Shown here piece by piece: positions 8,150 through 14,904 of a stretch of 18,214 nt of DNA (within the stretch, counting starts at the first letter, position 1; each line of letters starts with the position of its first letter). The DNA is taken from the NCBI GenBank assembly GCA_002305955.1, contig DBRH01000015.1, positions 81,605 to 99,818 of the forward strand, read 5' to 3'. This DNA comes from Kosmotogaceae bacterium UBA1373. Lineage in GTDB: Bacteria; Thermotogota; Thermotogae; Petrotogales; Kosmotogaceae. The position numbers were made by a program, and so were the translations under genes. Below the pieces are notes generated by a model. That model saw nothing but the letters and a program-made list of their open reading frames with translations. It searched no databases and had not been told where the DNA came from.

Positions 8150-8584
8150 TTACCTTGTCACGAAGTACCAGATGGGTCCGGAATAACGTTTGCCGTTTCT
8201 ATCCACCGCCACTATCTGCCAGTAATAGGTCATATTCGGAGACAGCCTGTCTATCATGACCCTGTTCGATGCCGTACTGGTGTAAAGTTGAGGGGTGGGG
8301 GTGGTTCCCAGATAAACGTTATAGCTCACGATCTCTATGTACGGCGCGGATTTGATTCCTATACTACCGCCGGAGTTCCTGCTCGAGAACCAGATGTCTA
8401 TGTTGTTGAGAACCAGTGAGCTGCCACGGACAGTAACGTCCCAGCCGAGCATTACACTCCCTCCATAAACATAGGCTCCGTCCTGGAGATAGCTGGAAAA
8501 AGTGGCTTCACTATAAGGTGTCAGCGATGCGGCCAGCGCCACCACAAAGATCGTAAGGAGCACGGTGAAAAAAACTCGTTCCAT
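8150..8584 (-). CDS. Small secreted protein with a fibronectin type III-like domain
   Basis: 144 residues. An N-terminal hydrophobic segment (about 5-20) looks like a signal peptide or membrane anchor. The second half resembles an FN3 domain: SYNVYLGTTPTPQLYT, then LSPNMTYYWQIVAVDRNGK and a final GPIWYFVT, the usual pattern in bacterial surface proteins. No catalytic domain is attached. The start at 8584 is preferred over an upstream in-frame Met because GGAGGTG sits 6 nt before this ATG. It converges with the dehydrogenase, 14 bp away. It probably acts in protein or carbohydrate contact at the cell surface; the function is unknown. Confidence 0.8.
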   Translation of the reverse strand: MERVFFTVLLTIFVVALAASLTPYSEATFSSYLQDGAYVYGGSVMLGWDVTVRGSSLVLNNIDIWFSSRNSGGSIGIKSAPYIEIVSYNVYLGTTPTPQLYTSTASNRVMIDRLSPNMTYYWQIVAVDRNGKRYSGPIWYFVTR

Positions 8585-8656
8585 TCTTACACCTCCATTT
8601 ATCGTTTTGACTGATAGAAGCAACGTATGGTTTTACTACCGAAAGGAGTTGAGAAG

Positions 8657-8782
8657 GTGAAAGTTAAAAAAGTTGGAGAGGTTTATCGCTGCGAGATCTG
8701 CGGAAACGTCGTGGAAGTGAAAGAAGTCGGCGGCGGCGAGCTGGTCTGCTGCGGAGAGCCGATGAAACTGGTCAAGGAATGA
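8657..8782 (+). CDS. Desulforedoxin-like small iron protein
   Basis: A 41-residue ORF below the size many gene finders use. It shows four cysteines as CEIC (12-15) and adjacent CC (31-32), within CEICGNVVEV and GGGELVCCGEPM. This pattern is that of desulforedoxin and of the N-terminal domain of desulfoferrodoxin, which bind one Fe in a distorted FeCys4 site, usually as a homodimer. The superoxide-reductase domain of desulfoferrodoxin is absent, and the stop at 8780-8782 is followed at once by a terminator, so the gene is complete. The start is GTG at 8657 with AAGGAG (8643-8648) 8 nt upstream. A role in electron transfer or oxidative-stress defence is inferred. Confidence 0.9.
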   Translation: MKVKKVGEVYRCEICGNVVEVKEVGGGELVCCGEPMKLVKE

Positions 8783-8785
8783 AGA

Positions 8786-8811
8786 AAAGCCCCGGACTCC
8801 GGGGCTTTTTT
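8786..8811 (+). terminator. Terminator after the desulforedoxin gene, possibly bidirectional
   Basis: The stem AGCCCCGG / CCGGGGCT (8788-8795 with 8799-8806) has a 3-nt loop and is followed by six T residues on the plus strand. Four A residues on the left arm give a short T tract in the other direction. It could therefore also end the convergent lipoprotein gene that stops at 8894. Confidence 0.88.
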
Positions 8812-8893
8812 GTTGAACAGATATGTCGATGCAACGGCTAGAAGTCGGCCGAGAACGGCCGCAATTTTCATTTGTACGGTCCCCCGATTGCGA

Positions 8894-9322
8894 CTATAGG
8901 GAGTTGCTTTGAGTTATGTACCATTTATTGCCGATCTTCACGACGGTCCAGTTGTAGTTGTTTTCGACGAACGTGCCGTCCATATAACCGATTCTCGCAA
9001 AAAAAGTCACGTCGGCCTCATTCAAACCGGTTTTGAAAGAGATATTCTTATCTGAAAGGAATTCGAAGTAACTCACATCCTTAATGAGAAATACCAGGCC
9101 GTACAGACTCCCTATCTGGTTTCTGGTGTAACTGGTTCCGCCTACAAACGCCGGCTCGGTGTAGAGAGCTCCCAGCCCGACAGCGCTCTCCTGTTCCCAG
9201 TACTTCTCGAAATCGTTGATCAGATTGCTGACGCCGACCACCGGCGTGATGATGAAACAACCGCTCAGCATAAAAACCACCAGCAGACCGGCAACAGATA
9301 GCGCAAATAGTGATCTCTTCAC
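8894..9322 (-). CDS. Small lipoprotein of unknown function
   Basis: 142 residues. The signal peptide ends in the lipobox LSGC (19-22), so Cys22 should be lipidated. The mature part is about 120 residues, beginning with a helix (NLINDFEKYWEQES) and ending in beta strands (ADVTFFARIGYMDGTF, NWTVVKIGNKWYIT). This arrangement recalls NTF2/SnoaL-like folds, but that is only a pattern impression. The start is GTG at 9322, with GGGGAGGGG 5-6 nt upstream. I do not recognise a specific family. Confidence 0.8.
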   Translation of the reverse strand: MKRSLFALSVAGLLVVFMLSGCFIITPVVGVSNLINDFEKYWEQESAVGLGALYTEPAFVGGTSYTRNQIGSLYGLVFLIKDVSYFEFLSDKNISFKTGLNEADVTFFARIGYMDGTFVENNYNWTVVKIGNKWYITQSNSL

Positions 9323-9359
9323 CTAAACCCCTCCCCTTGAAAGTTTTGAAGACGACTCA

Positions 9360-9365
9360 ATTATA
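9360..9365 (-). promoter_or_regulatory. Possible -10 box for the lipoprotein gene
   Basis: On the minus strand this reads TATAAT, placing transcription start about 30 nt before the GTG start. No convincing -35 hexamer was found at 16-18 bp, so confidence is low. Confidence 0.4.
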
Positions 9366-9410
9366 CGCCTTGCTCCTTCCTTTGAAACCCTCCAGCCTGT
9401 ATTGAACATT

Positions 9411-9436
9411 AAAAAGCGGCCATTGAAGGCCGCTTT
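9411..9436 (-). terminator. Terminator of the MetQ-like gene
   Basis: The perfect 9-bp stem AAAGCGGCC / GGCCGCTTT, with a 6-nt loop, is followed by TTTTT in the minus direction. It lies 23 nt after the stop of the MetQ-like gene and isolates it from the lipoprotein gene. Confidence 0.9.
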
Positions 9437-9458
9437 GCACAATCTAGATCCCTGTGTT

Positions 9459-10238
9459 CTAGAAAGTGGGAACTATGGATCCTTCGAACTTCTCCCGGAT
9501 GAACTGCCTCACCTCATCGCGCGTGATTATCTGCTTTAGAGTGGCTAGCCACTGGCTGTTCAGGTCTTCTTCGCGAACGACTATGAAATTGGCGTACGGC
9601 GAATTGCTGTCCTCAACGAAAGTGGCATCCTTCTGTGAATTCAATCCGATCGACAGGGCGTAATTGGCGTTCAGAACCGCCCCCACAACTGTGTCGTCTT
9701 CTTTGAACACTCTCGGCACAAAACCTGCCTCCATCTCCACCAGTACCAGCCCCTTTGGGTTGTCCTGTATATCCCTCACCGTCAAATCGGCCTTAGACGG
9801 ATCCTTCAACGTTATAAGGCCGTTGTTGTGAAGCAGGAGCAGCGCCCTCGTCTCGTTGGTCGGGTCGTTCATCAGGGCTATTTTATCGCCCTTCTTCAGA
9901 TCTTCGAGCGGCTTTTTCAAGTAAAAGCCCATCGGAGCTATGAGAACATTGACGGCCGAAACCAGTCCTTTGATCCCTCTCTGTGCGGTGAAGGATTTCA
10001 AATACTGGGCGTGTTGAAAGAAGTTGGCATCCAGTTCCTTCGAAGAAAGCGCAAGATTTGGAAGAACATAGTCGCTGAAAACGACTATCTCCAGCTCAAT
10101 ACCGGCCTCTTCCAGCTGAGGTCTGATGAACTCGAGGATATCCACGAATGGGATCGGCGTGACTCCGATCTTCACCTTCGTAGCCCCGCAAACGATGATT
10201 GCCATAACGATTACCAGAACCAGTAAAACCTTTTTCAT
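9459..10238 (-). CDS. metQ: NlpA/MetQ-family substrate-binding protein
   Basis: 259 residues, typical for the D-methionine/NlpA family. The mature part begins VKIGVTPIPFVDILEFIRP. It contains FFQHAQYLKSF (compare the family DANYFQH motif) and KIALMNDPTNETRALLLL, which match MetQ blocks. MetQ proteins deliver methionine to the MetNI ABC transporter. Neither MetN nor MetI is encoded in this window, so it works with distant partners or has another role. The signal region has Cys17 preceded by IIV, not a good lipobox, so either the protein is not lipidated or it is cleaved elsewhere, for example after CGA. ATG at 10238 follows AGGAGGTG. The leader carries an attenuator-like structure. Family sound; methionine specificity is inference. 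Confidence 0.88.
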   Translation of the reverse strand: MKKVLLVLVIVMAIIVCGATKVKIGVTPIPFVDILEFIRPQLEEAGIELEIVVFSDYVLPNLALSSKELDANFFQHAQYLKSFTAQRGIKGLVSAVNVLIAPMGFYLKKPLEDLKKGDKIALMNDPTNETRALLLLHNNGLITLKDPSKADLTVRDIQDNPKGLVLVEMEAGFVPRVFKEDDTVVGAVLNANYALSIGLNSQKDATFVEDSNSPYANFIVVREEDLNSQWLATLKQIITRDEVRQFIREKFEGSIVPTF

Positions 10239-10402
10239 AGAACACCTCCTGAAGAAAATAAAAACGGGATGTCTCGCGACACCCCGTATTTCTCACAGCG
10301 ACAGAAACCCTGTCAGAATAACGGGGCTTCTCTGCACATCACCATGCTAATAGAAAATATGAACCCACGAAAAATCGACAAAATAAATCCCTCCGAGTTA
10401 TT
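10239..10402 (-). promoter_or_regulatory. Structured leader of the MetQ-like gene with terminator/antiterminator
   Basis: In the minus-strand RNA, bases 10287-10264 form a 10-bp hairpin (ACGGGGTGTC, loop GCGA, GACATCCCGT). It has one G-U pair and a GNRA tetraloop, and is followed by TTTTATTTT just before the ribosome-binding site: a rho-independent terminator. On the plus strand the G-U pair would be an A-C mismatch, so the structure belongs to the minus strand. The 5' arm (10287-10282, ACGGGG) can instead pair with CCCCGT at 10326-10321. A further hairpin, GACAG-GGTTT-CTGTC, lies between the two partners. This is the layout of an attenuator or riboswitch platform. I could not match the upstream part to a SAM-I or T-box core from memory. 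Confidence 0.6.
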
Positions 10403-10408
10403 GGAAGG

Positions 10409-10414
10409 ATTATA
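10409..10414 (-). promoter_or_regulatory. Probable -10 box for the MetQ-like transcript
   Basis: It reads TATAAT on the minus strand and is preceded by a T-rich run. Transcription would begin near 10402, giving a leader of about 165 nt. The -35 region is poor (TTGTTC with a 16-bp spacer). The rest of the gap on this side, to about 10530, shows nothing recognisable. Confidence 0.45.
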
Positions 10415-10543
10415 CAAAAAAAGTGGTTTCGAACAAATCAAATGATTGTGAATTGTGGGACGCACGATCCTGTGCTGGTGGATTGCCTTCGATTTTTTCT
10501 GTGCGCGTTTCATTTTTCCATGTCTCTTGTGATATTCTATTGC

Positions 10544-10600
10544 TGAAGTGATAGCTTCATTGTCACCAACATATTTGTTAGTTTTGCAGCGATAGCTTCA
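10544..10600 (+). repeat. Two 16-bp near-identical repeats, candidate operator
   Basis: TGAAGTGATAGCTTCA (10544-10559) and TGCAGCGATAGCTTCA (10585-10600) agree at 14 of 16 positions and start 41 bp apart, about four helical turns. The first is an inverted repeat, TGAAG-N6-CTTCA; the second keeps four of five left-arm bases. They lie 17-73 bp before the first gene of the sugar/transport operon, downstream of a weak -10-like TATTCT (10533-10538). The RpiR regulator in this operon is the obvious candidate to bind them. Confidence 0.6.
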
Positions 10601-10616
10601 AGATGGAGATGAGACG

Positions 10617-11444
10617 ATGGATTTTCTTTTAAGTTCCAACGTACTGATAGATTTTCCTTTGAGGGACGCGCTCGAGATCTTCGCGCAGAAGAAGGTCGAT
10701 GGTGTTGAGATATGGGTCGAGCATCTGTGGAAGGAGAAATCCTCACTGGAAGATCTGCGCGGCTTCATGGATTCTCTGGGGCTGAAGCGCACGCTTCACG
10801 CTCCCACCAGAGACGTTAACATCACCTCCTCCAACCCCGGTATAAAGGCCGAGTCGATCAGGCAGACGCTCGAAGCTCTCGAGATAGCTTACCGGCTCGG
10901 CATAGACGTTGTAACGGTTCATCCGGGACATATGTCCTCTTCCAAAGACAGGCCGGGGGATTTTTTCGAGGAGCAGACGCAGGCTCTTTTCAGGATCGGC
11001 AAGAAGGCCAAAGAGCTGGGAATTAAAGTCGGGGTGGAAGTTATGGAAAGGAAACCGGGCGAACTGGTGGTCGCTCCAGAGGATCTTAACGTCCTTCTCG
11101 ACATCGTCAATCTCGACTCTCTGGGAACGACTTTCGATATAGCCCACGCCGCCACCCACTACAAGGACTCCGTCGAGCCCGCTCAGCTGAACGGGAGTAT
11201 CGTCGATTATATGAAGAGACTCAGAAAGATCTACAACGTACACGTGAGCAACTCCAGTCTGGAGAAAGTTCACCTCCCCCTCTCCAGGGGAGCTTACGAT
11301 TTTCTGCCTGTTCTGAAGGAACTCTCGGAAATCTATGAGGGCACCGTATCGATCGAAGGCTTCGTACCTGGAGATGGAATGAGGGTGCTGGAAGAGAACA
11401 TGAACGTTATCCACCGGTGGAAAGAGTCGCTTTCCAATTTATGA
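10617..11444 (+). CDS. Sugar phosphate isomerase/epimerase-like TIM-barrel protein (AP-endonuclease 2 fold)
   Basis: 275 residues, typical for the xylose-isomerase-like TIM-barrel family. Candidate metal ligands sit at strand ends: His102 and His105 (HPGH), Glu141/Glu144 (VEVME), Asp174 and His177 (FDIAH), His209 (VHVSNS) and Glu247 (SIEG). The pattern fits divalent-metal sugar isomerases and epimerases, and also endonuclease IV relatives. The operon context favours a sugar or sugar-phosphate substrate. ATG at 10617 has GGAG 8 nt upstream. It is the first gene of the proposed operon, 9 bp before the mutase gene. Confidence 0.85.
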   Translation: MDFLLSSNVLIDFPLRDALEIFAQKKVDGVEIWVEHLWKEKSSLEDLRGFMDSLGLKRTLHAPTRDVNITSSNPGIKAESIRQTLEALEIAYRLGIDVVTVHPGHMSSSKDRPGDFFEEQTQALFRIGKKAKELGIKVGVEVMERKPGELVVAPEDLNVLLDIVNLDSLGTTFDIAHAATHYKDSVEPAQLNGSIVDYMKRLRKIYNVHVSNSSLEKVHLPLSRGAYDFLPVLKELSEIYEGTVSIEGFVPGDGMRVLEENMNVIHRWKESLSNL

Positions 11445-11453
11445 GGTGATTTT

Positions 11454-12986
11454 GTGAATCTCCGCGAAGCGATACTCAGTCAATACGATAAAGGTCTAAA
11501 CGATTACTGGATCCCGCCGCTCGTCGCGTGTGACGGAGAGAGCAGGCCGGGAAGGATTCAGGATGGCGATACGGTTATCTTCTGCTGTCGAAGGGGAGAG
11601 AGAGAGGTCCAGCTCATGGAAAGTTTCGTGGAAAAGCGTTTCACAGCCTTTCCTGTACGCGACTTTTCGAGGCTCCGTTTCGTGCCTCTGGTAGAATACC
11701 ACGAAAAGTTCTCGAAGATAGAGCCGATCGTTCCGCCGGTCAGACCGGAAAGAACGCTCGGCGAAGTTCTCAGCGGGGAAGGCAAGAAGCAGCTCGCGGT
11801 GACGGAATCTGAAAAGGAGTCTCACGTGACCTTCTTCTTCAACGGCCGGCACAGTCGTCTCTACCCCGGTCAGGTAGCCGAGATCATACCGAGCTGGAAG
11901 GACTTCAAGAACCACCCGGAGATGAAGAGCGCCGAGATCGCAAAGGCCGTGGTGAAGGCGATGGACAGGTACGATTTCATCATAATCAACTTCCCGGCCG
12001 GCGACGTGATAGGCCATCTCCTGGAAATGGACTTGAAGGTGAAGGCCGCAGAAGAGATCGACAAAGCGCTGGGCGCGATCTACAGCCAGGCTACATCCCT
12101 CGGGCGCACGCTGATAATCACAGCCGATCACGGTCTCATGGAAAGAGGCTTCTCCGATGAAGGCACCCCTTCGGTCTCCCACACGACGGCGCCGGTTCCC
12201 TTCATAGTGGTCAACCCCCGGCTCGGGAAGGGCGATATAATCAGAGATGGCGGCTCTCTGGTAGATGTGGCTCCTACGGTGCTCTCGCTGATGGGCATGC
12301 GCAAACCCGAGGAGATGACAGGCCGCTCACTTCTCAAGAGAGTTCCCGTCTCGAGCGGCGTGGTCCTGGTCATACTGGACGGCTGGGGAGAGGGCAGCGA
12401 CGATCCCTCCATCAATCCGCTGAAGGCCGCCTCCACTCCAAACCTCGATTTCCTGAAGAGGGAGTTTCCCTTCACAAGGCTTAAGGCCAGCGAGGAATAC
12501 GTGGGACTTCCACACGGGAGGAGCGGCAACTCCGAGACCGGCCATCTCACCATAGGGGCAGGCAGGTTGATCGAGCAGGACGAACTCAGGCTGATGAGAG
12601 TCATAGAACGCCGCTTCGAAGACAACCCCGTTCTCGAGAGGGTATTGAACGGCGTTAAAGGTGGAGCCTCCCTTCATCTGATAGGCATGCTTTCTGAGGC
12701 CAGCTCGCACGGGAATATAAACGAGATTCTGTCGATCTCGAAGGTGGCCGAGTCGAAGAATATAGAGAGAATCTTTTCGCACCTGATACTCGACGGTCGC
12801 AGCGCGCCGCCAAGAAGCGCCGTCGACCTGCTCGAGAAGTACCGCGAAGAACTCGGAAAGACCGAAGTCGTAACAGCTGTTGGAAGGGGTTACGCCCTGG
12901 ACAGAAGCAAAGATTACACAGGGAAAACAAAACCGGTGTATGATGCACTGGTAGAGGGTAAAGGCGAGTGTTATTACGGACTATAA
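11454..12986 (+). CDS. gpmI: Circularly permuted cofactor-independent phosphoglycerate mutase (iPGM-like)
   Basis: 510 residues, the length of canonical iPGM, but with the halves in swapped order. Residues 1-295 match the canonical C-terminal half: GDTVIFCCRRGER (Arg47, Arg50 for R261/R264), SEKESHVTFFFNG (Lys121 for K336), GDVIGH (Asp184, His188), TADHG (Asp225, His226), SHTT (His243) and EMTGRSLL. After a linker of about 7 residues comes the canonical N-terminal half: VILDGWG (Asp309), GNSETGHLTIGAGR (Ser360, the phospho-acceptor), SSH (His419), DGRSAPP (Arg449), GRGYALDR (Arg478, Arg484) and a final YDALVEGKG. Canonical numbers (G. stearothermophilus enzyme) are from memory. All metal ligands and the Ser are kept; canonical Asp154 is Ser450. 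It should interconvert 3- and 2-phosphoglycerate or a related phosphate ester. GTG start at 11454 with GAGGTGAT. Confidence 0.92.
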   Translation: MNLREAILSQYDKGLNDYWIPPLVACDGESRPGRIQDGDTVIFCCRRGEREVQLMESFVEKRFTAFPVRDFSRLRFVPLVEYHEKFSKIEPIVPPVRPERTLGEVLSGEGKKQLAVTESEKESHVTFFFNGRHSRLYPGQVAEIIPSWKDFKNHPEMKSAEIAKAVVKAMDRYDFIIINFPAGDVIGHLLEMDLKVKAAEEIDKALGAIYSQATSLGRTLIITADHGLMERGFSDEGTPSVSHTTAPVPFIVVNPRLGKGDIIRDGGSLVDVAPTVLSLMGMRKPEEMTGRSLLKRVPVSSGVVLVILDGWGEGSDDPSINPLKAASTPNLDFLKREFPFTRLKASEEYVGLPHGRSGNSETGHLTIGAGRLIEQDELRLMRVIERRFEDNPVLERVLNGVKGGASLHLIGMLSEASSHGNINEILSISKVAESKNIERIFSHLILDGRSAPPRSAVDLLEKYREELGKTEVVTAVGRGYALDRSKDYTGKTKPVYDALVEGKGECYYGL

Positions 12987-13002
12987 ACGGGAGGAAGGGC
13001 TC

Positions 13003-13863
13003 TTGGAAAGATATGTGACTATTCTCGACAGGGTCAGGGAGGTCTATCCCACCCTCACTAAGTCCCAGAAGCTCATCGCCGACAGCATCCTCGAGAACTG
13101 GGAAAACATCGCCTTCGTCTCTCCCAGAGAGCTGGGGGCGAGGCTCGGAGTGAGCGAAACTACGGTGATAAGGTTCGCCAGATCGCTTGGCTACGAAAGC
13201 TTCACCGATCTCAGGCAGCACAGCCAGGATCTGATAAAGGAGAGGCTGACTCCGGCCGAGAAGATGTCGGCGACGGTGAGGAAGATAAAATCCGGCGAGA
13301 CATCTTTCGAACGATTGCTGACGGCCGAGGTAGAAAACCTGAAAGAGGGCATCTCCAAGGTTTCGCCGGATGAATTCTATCGTGCCGTCGACCTTATCGA
13401 AGGCGCTCAGAGGGTCTTCGTGACAGGGCAGGGCGTGTCGGAATCGCTTTGCAAGTTCCTCCAATTCAGGTTCAGACGAATGCAGATCGACACCAGGGTC
13501 GTCACCGGCGGTGGGAAAAGTTTCTACGAGACGCTTCTTCTCATGAACGATAGGGACGTTCTCTTGGGTATAGGCTTCTTTCGTTGCTCACAGGACATAC
13601 TCAGGGCCTTCGACTACGCGAAGAAACGGGCGATCCCTACGATCGCACTCACGCACAGTACCGTTTCCGAGCTGGCTTTGAGGTCGGATGTGACTCTGGT
13701 AGCCAACAGAGGGCCGGTCTCCTTATTGAACTCGCTGGTCGTCCCGATGGCGATACTCAACGCCCTGGTCCTCTATCTGGCAGAAAGGGACGAAGAGAAA
13801 CTGAAAGCGCTGAAAAAACTGGATGAAATTCCAAACATCTTCGGGCTTAACGGGAAGGAATAG
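13003..13863 (+). CDS. MurR/RpiR-family transcriptional regulator with SIS domain
   Basis: 286 residues. An N-terminal HTH_6 domain (1-77) has the helix-turn-helix SPRELGARLGVSETTVIRFA at about 40-59. A C-terminal SIS domain (about 135-260) has VFVTGQGVSES and ends in a helix before the tail KKLDEI. SIS domains of this family bind phosphorylated sugars, so the regulator probably senses a sugar phosphate. The start is TTG at 13003, chosen because GGGAGGAAGG lies just upstream and the protein then begins at the usual family position. It is 16 bp after the mutase gene and 29 bp before the binding protein, so it is inside the operon. The 16-bp repeats at 10544-10600 are a candidate target. Confidence 0.93.
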   Translation: MERYVTILDRVREVYPTLTKSQKLIADSILENWENIAFVSPRELGARLGVSETTVIRFARSLGYESFTDLRQHSQDLIKERLTPAEKMSATVRKIKSGETSFERLLTAEVENLKEGISKVSPDEFYRAVDLIEGAQRVFVTGQGVSESLCKFLQFRFRRMQIDTRVVTGGGKSFYETLLLMNDRDVLLGIGFFRCSQDILRAFDYAKKRAIPTIALTHSTVSELALRSDVTLVANRGPVSLLNSLVVPMAILNALVLYLAERDEEKLKALKKLDEIPNIFGLNGKE

Positions 13864-13892
13864 TTTCCCGGGCCGGTGCAGGAGGTTGTCTA

Positions 13893-14873
13893 ATGAGAAA
13901 GTACGCAATTGTAATTCTGCTACTGATCTGTAGCGCAGTGTTTTTCGGGGCCGAGAAGATAATGCTTTACACCTCGGTTCCAACGGAGATCATGACGGCT
14001 ATCGCCGATGCCTTCATGGCTGCAAACCCCGGAATCGAACTGGAGGTCTTCAGGTCCGGTACCGGAACCATCCAGACCAAGCTCGCCGCCGAAGCGCAGG
14101 CCGGCAACATACAGGCCGACGTTCTCTGGGTCGCCGAGTTCTCTTACTATGAAACTCTGAAGAAAGAGGGGCTCCTGGCGCAGATATTCCCCGAGGAGGC
14201 CGCGTCTCTGCCGGAGAACTTCAAGGATCCGGAAGGCTATTACTACGCCGGAAGGCTGATCAATATGGTTATAGCCTACAACACCAAGGCGCTCACACCG
14301 GAGACGGCTCCCAAATCCTGGAAGGAACTGACGGATGAAAAGTGGTACGACAACTACGTCGTGCCCAACCCAGAGTACTCGGGCGCTGCCGTTGCCGCAG
14401 TCGGCGCGCTGGCCAAGAAATACGGCTGGAAATACTTCGAAGATCTGAGAGAGAACGAGGCCGTAGTTGTCAGGGGAAACAGCGATGTCGCGCAGAAGGT
14501 TGCGGCCGGGGAGTTCCCGATAGGCATGACTCTCGACTACATAGCCCGCGACCTCAACGTCAAAGGCAGCCCGATCGACATCATCTACCCCACCGACGGA
14601 ACGATAGCCATCCCGAGCCCCATCGCGATTTTGAAGTCGTCGCAGAAGATGGAGGCCGCCATGAAATTCGTCAACTACATCCTCTCTATCGACGGCCAGA
14701 AGGCACAGGTCGAACTTGGTTCGCTGGTTCCGGTCCGGAGCGACGTCAATCCCCCGGCCAACACGCCGCCGGCCGGCGAGATACTCGGTCAGGCGATGGA
14801 AATCGACTGGAAGTATATCGAAGAAGGACTCGCCGAGATCAACACGAACTTCTCCGATATCATGCTGTTCTGA
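13893..14873 (+). CDS. ABC transporter substrate-binding protein, FbpA/AfuA type
   Basis: 326 residues with a signal peptide (IVILLLICSAVFFGA, cleavage near residue 20). The fold is of the ferric-iron/phosphate-ester binding family: KIMLYTSVPTEI, AADVLW-like QADVLWVAEFSYYE (76-86), then VAAGEFPIGMTLDY. In true FbpA proteins two adjacent Tyr in this last block hold Fe(III); here Tyr216 is followed by Ile217, so the Tyr pair is broken. AfuA (sugar phosphates) and PhnS (2-aminoethylphosphonate) belong to the same family. With an RpiR regulator and a sugar isomerase in the operon, a phosphorylated organic ligand is more likely than iron. ATG with GGAGG. It is followed by the fused permease and ATPase. 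Confidence 0.88.
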   Translation: MRKYAIVILLLICSAVFFGAEKIMLYTSVPTEIMTAIADAFMAANPGIELEVFRSGTGTIQTKLAAEAQAGNIQADVLWVAEFSYYETLKKEGLLAQIFPEEAASLPENFKDPEGYYYAGRLINMVIAYNTKALTPETAPKSWKELTDEKWYDNYVVPNPEYSGAAVAAVGALAKKYGWKYFEDLRENEAVVVRGNSDVAQKVAAGEFPIGMTLDYIARDLNVKGSPIDIIYPTDGTIAIPSPIAILKSSQKMEAAMKFVNYILSIDGQKAQVELGSLVPVRSDVNPPANTPPAGEILGQAMEIDWKYIEEGLAEINTNFSDIMLF

Positions 14874-14882
14874 TGGTTTTCG

Positions 14883-14904
14883 GCCCGGCCGTGAAAGGCC
14901 GGGT
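14883..14904 (+). terminator. Stem-loop between binding protein and permease genes
   Basis: CCCGGCC / GGCCGGG (14884-14890 with 14897-14903) has a 6-nt loop and one extra G-U pair. It is followed by TCTTACTTTC rather than a clean T run. It is more likely a weak terminator or an mRNA-stabilising structure, keeping binding protein in excess over permease, than an operon end. Confidence 0.55.

Noticed and set aside
10264..10320. T-box riboswitch upstream of the MetQ-like gene
   Set aside because: The run GGGGTGTCGCG is only superficially like the T-box core GGGTGGNACCGCG; the conserved TGGNACC is missing.
10288..10402. SAM-I riboswitch upstream of the MetQ-like gene
   Set aside because: Expected from the gene's role, but I could not find the GGTGCTAA-type and GGCAAC-type conserved blocks. 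It remains an unclassified leader.
11454..12986. Mutase as a fusion of two paralogues or a frameshifted pair
   Set aside because: Each iPGM motif occurs only once, and the two halves complement each other without duplication. The frame is continuous, so permutation explains it better than fusion or duplication.
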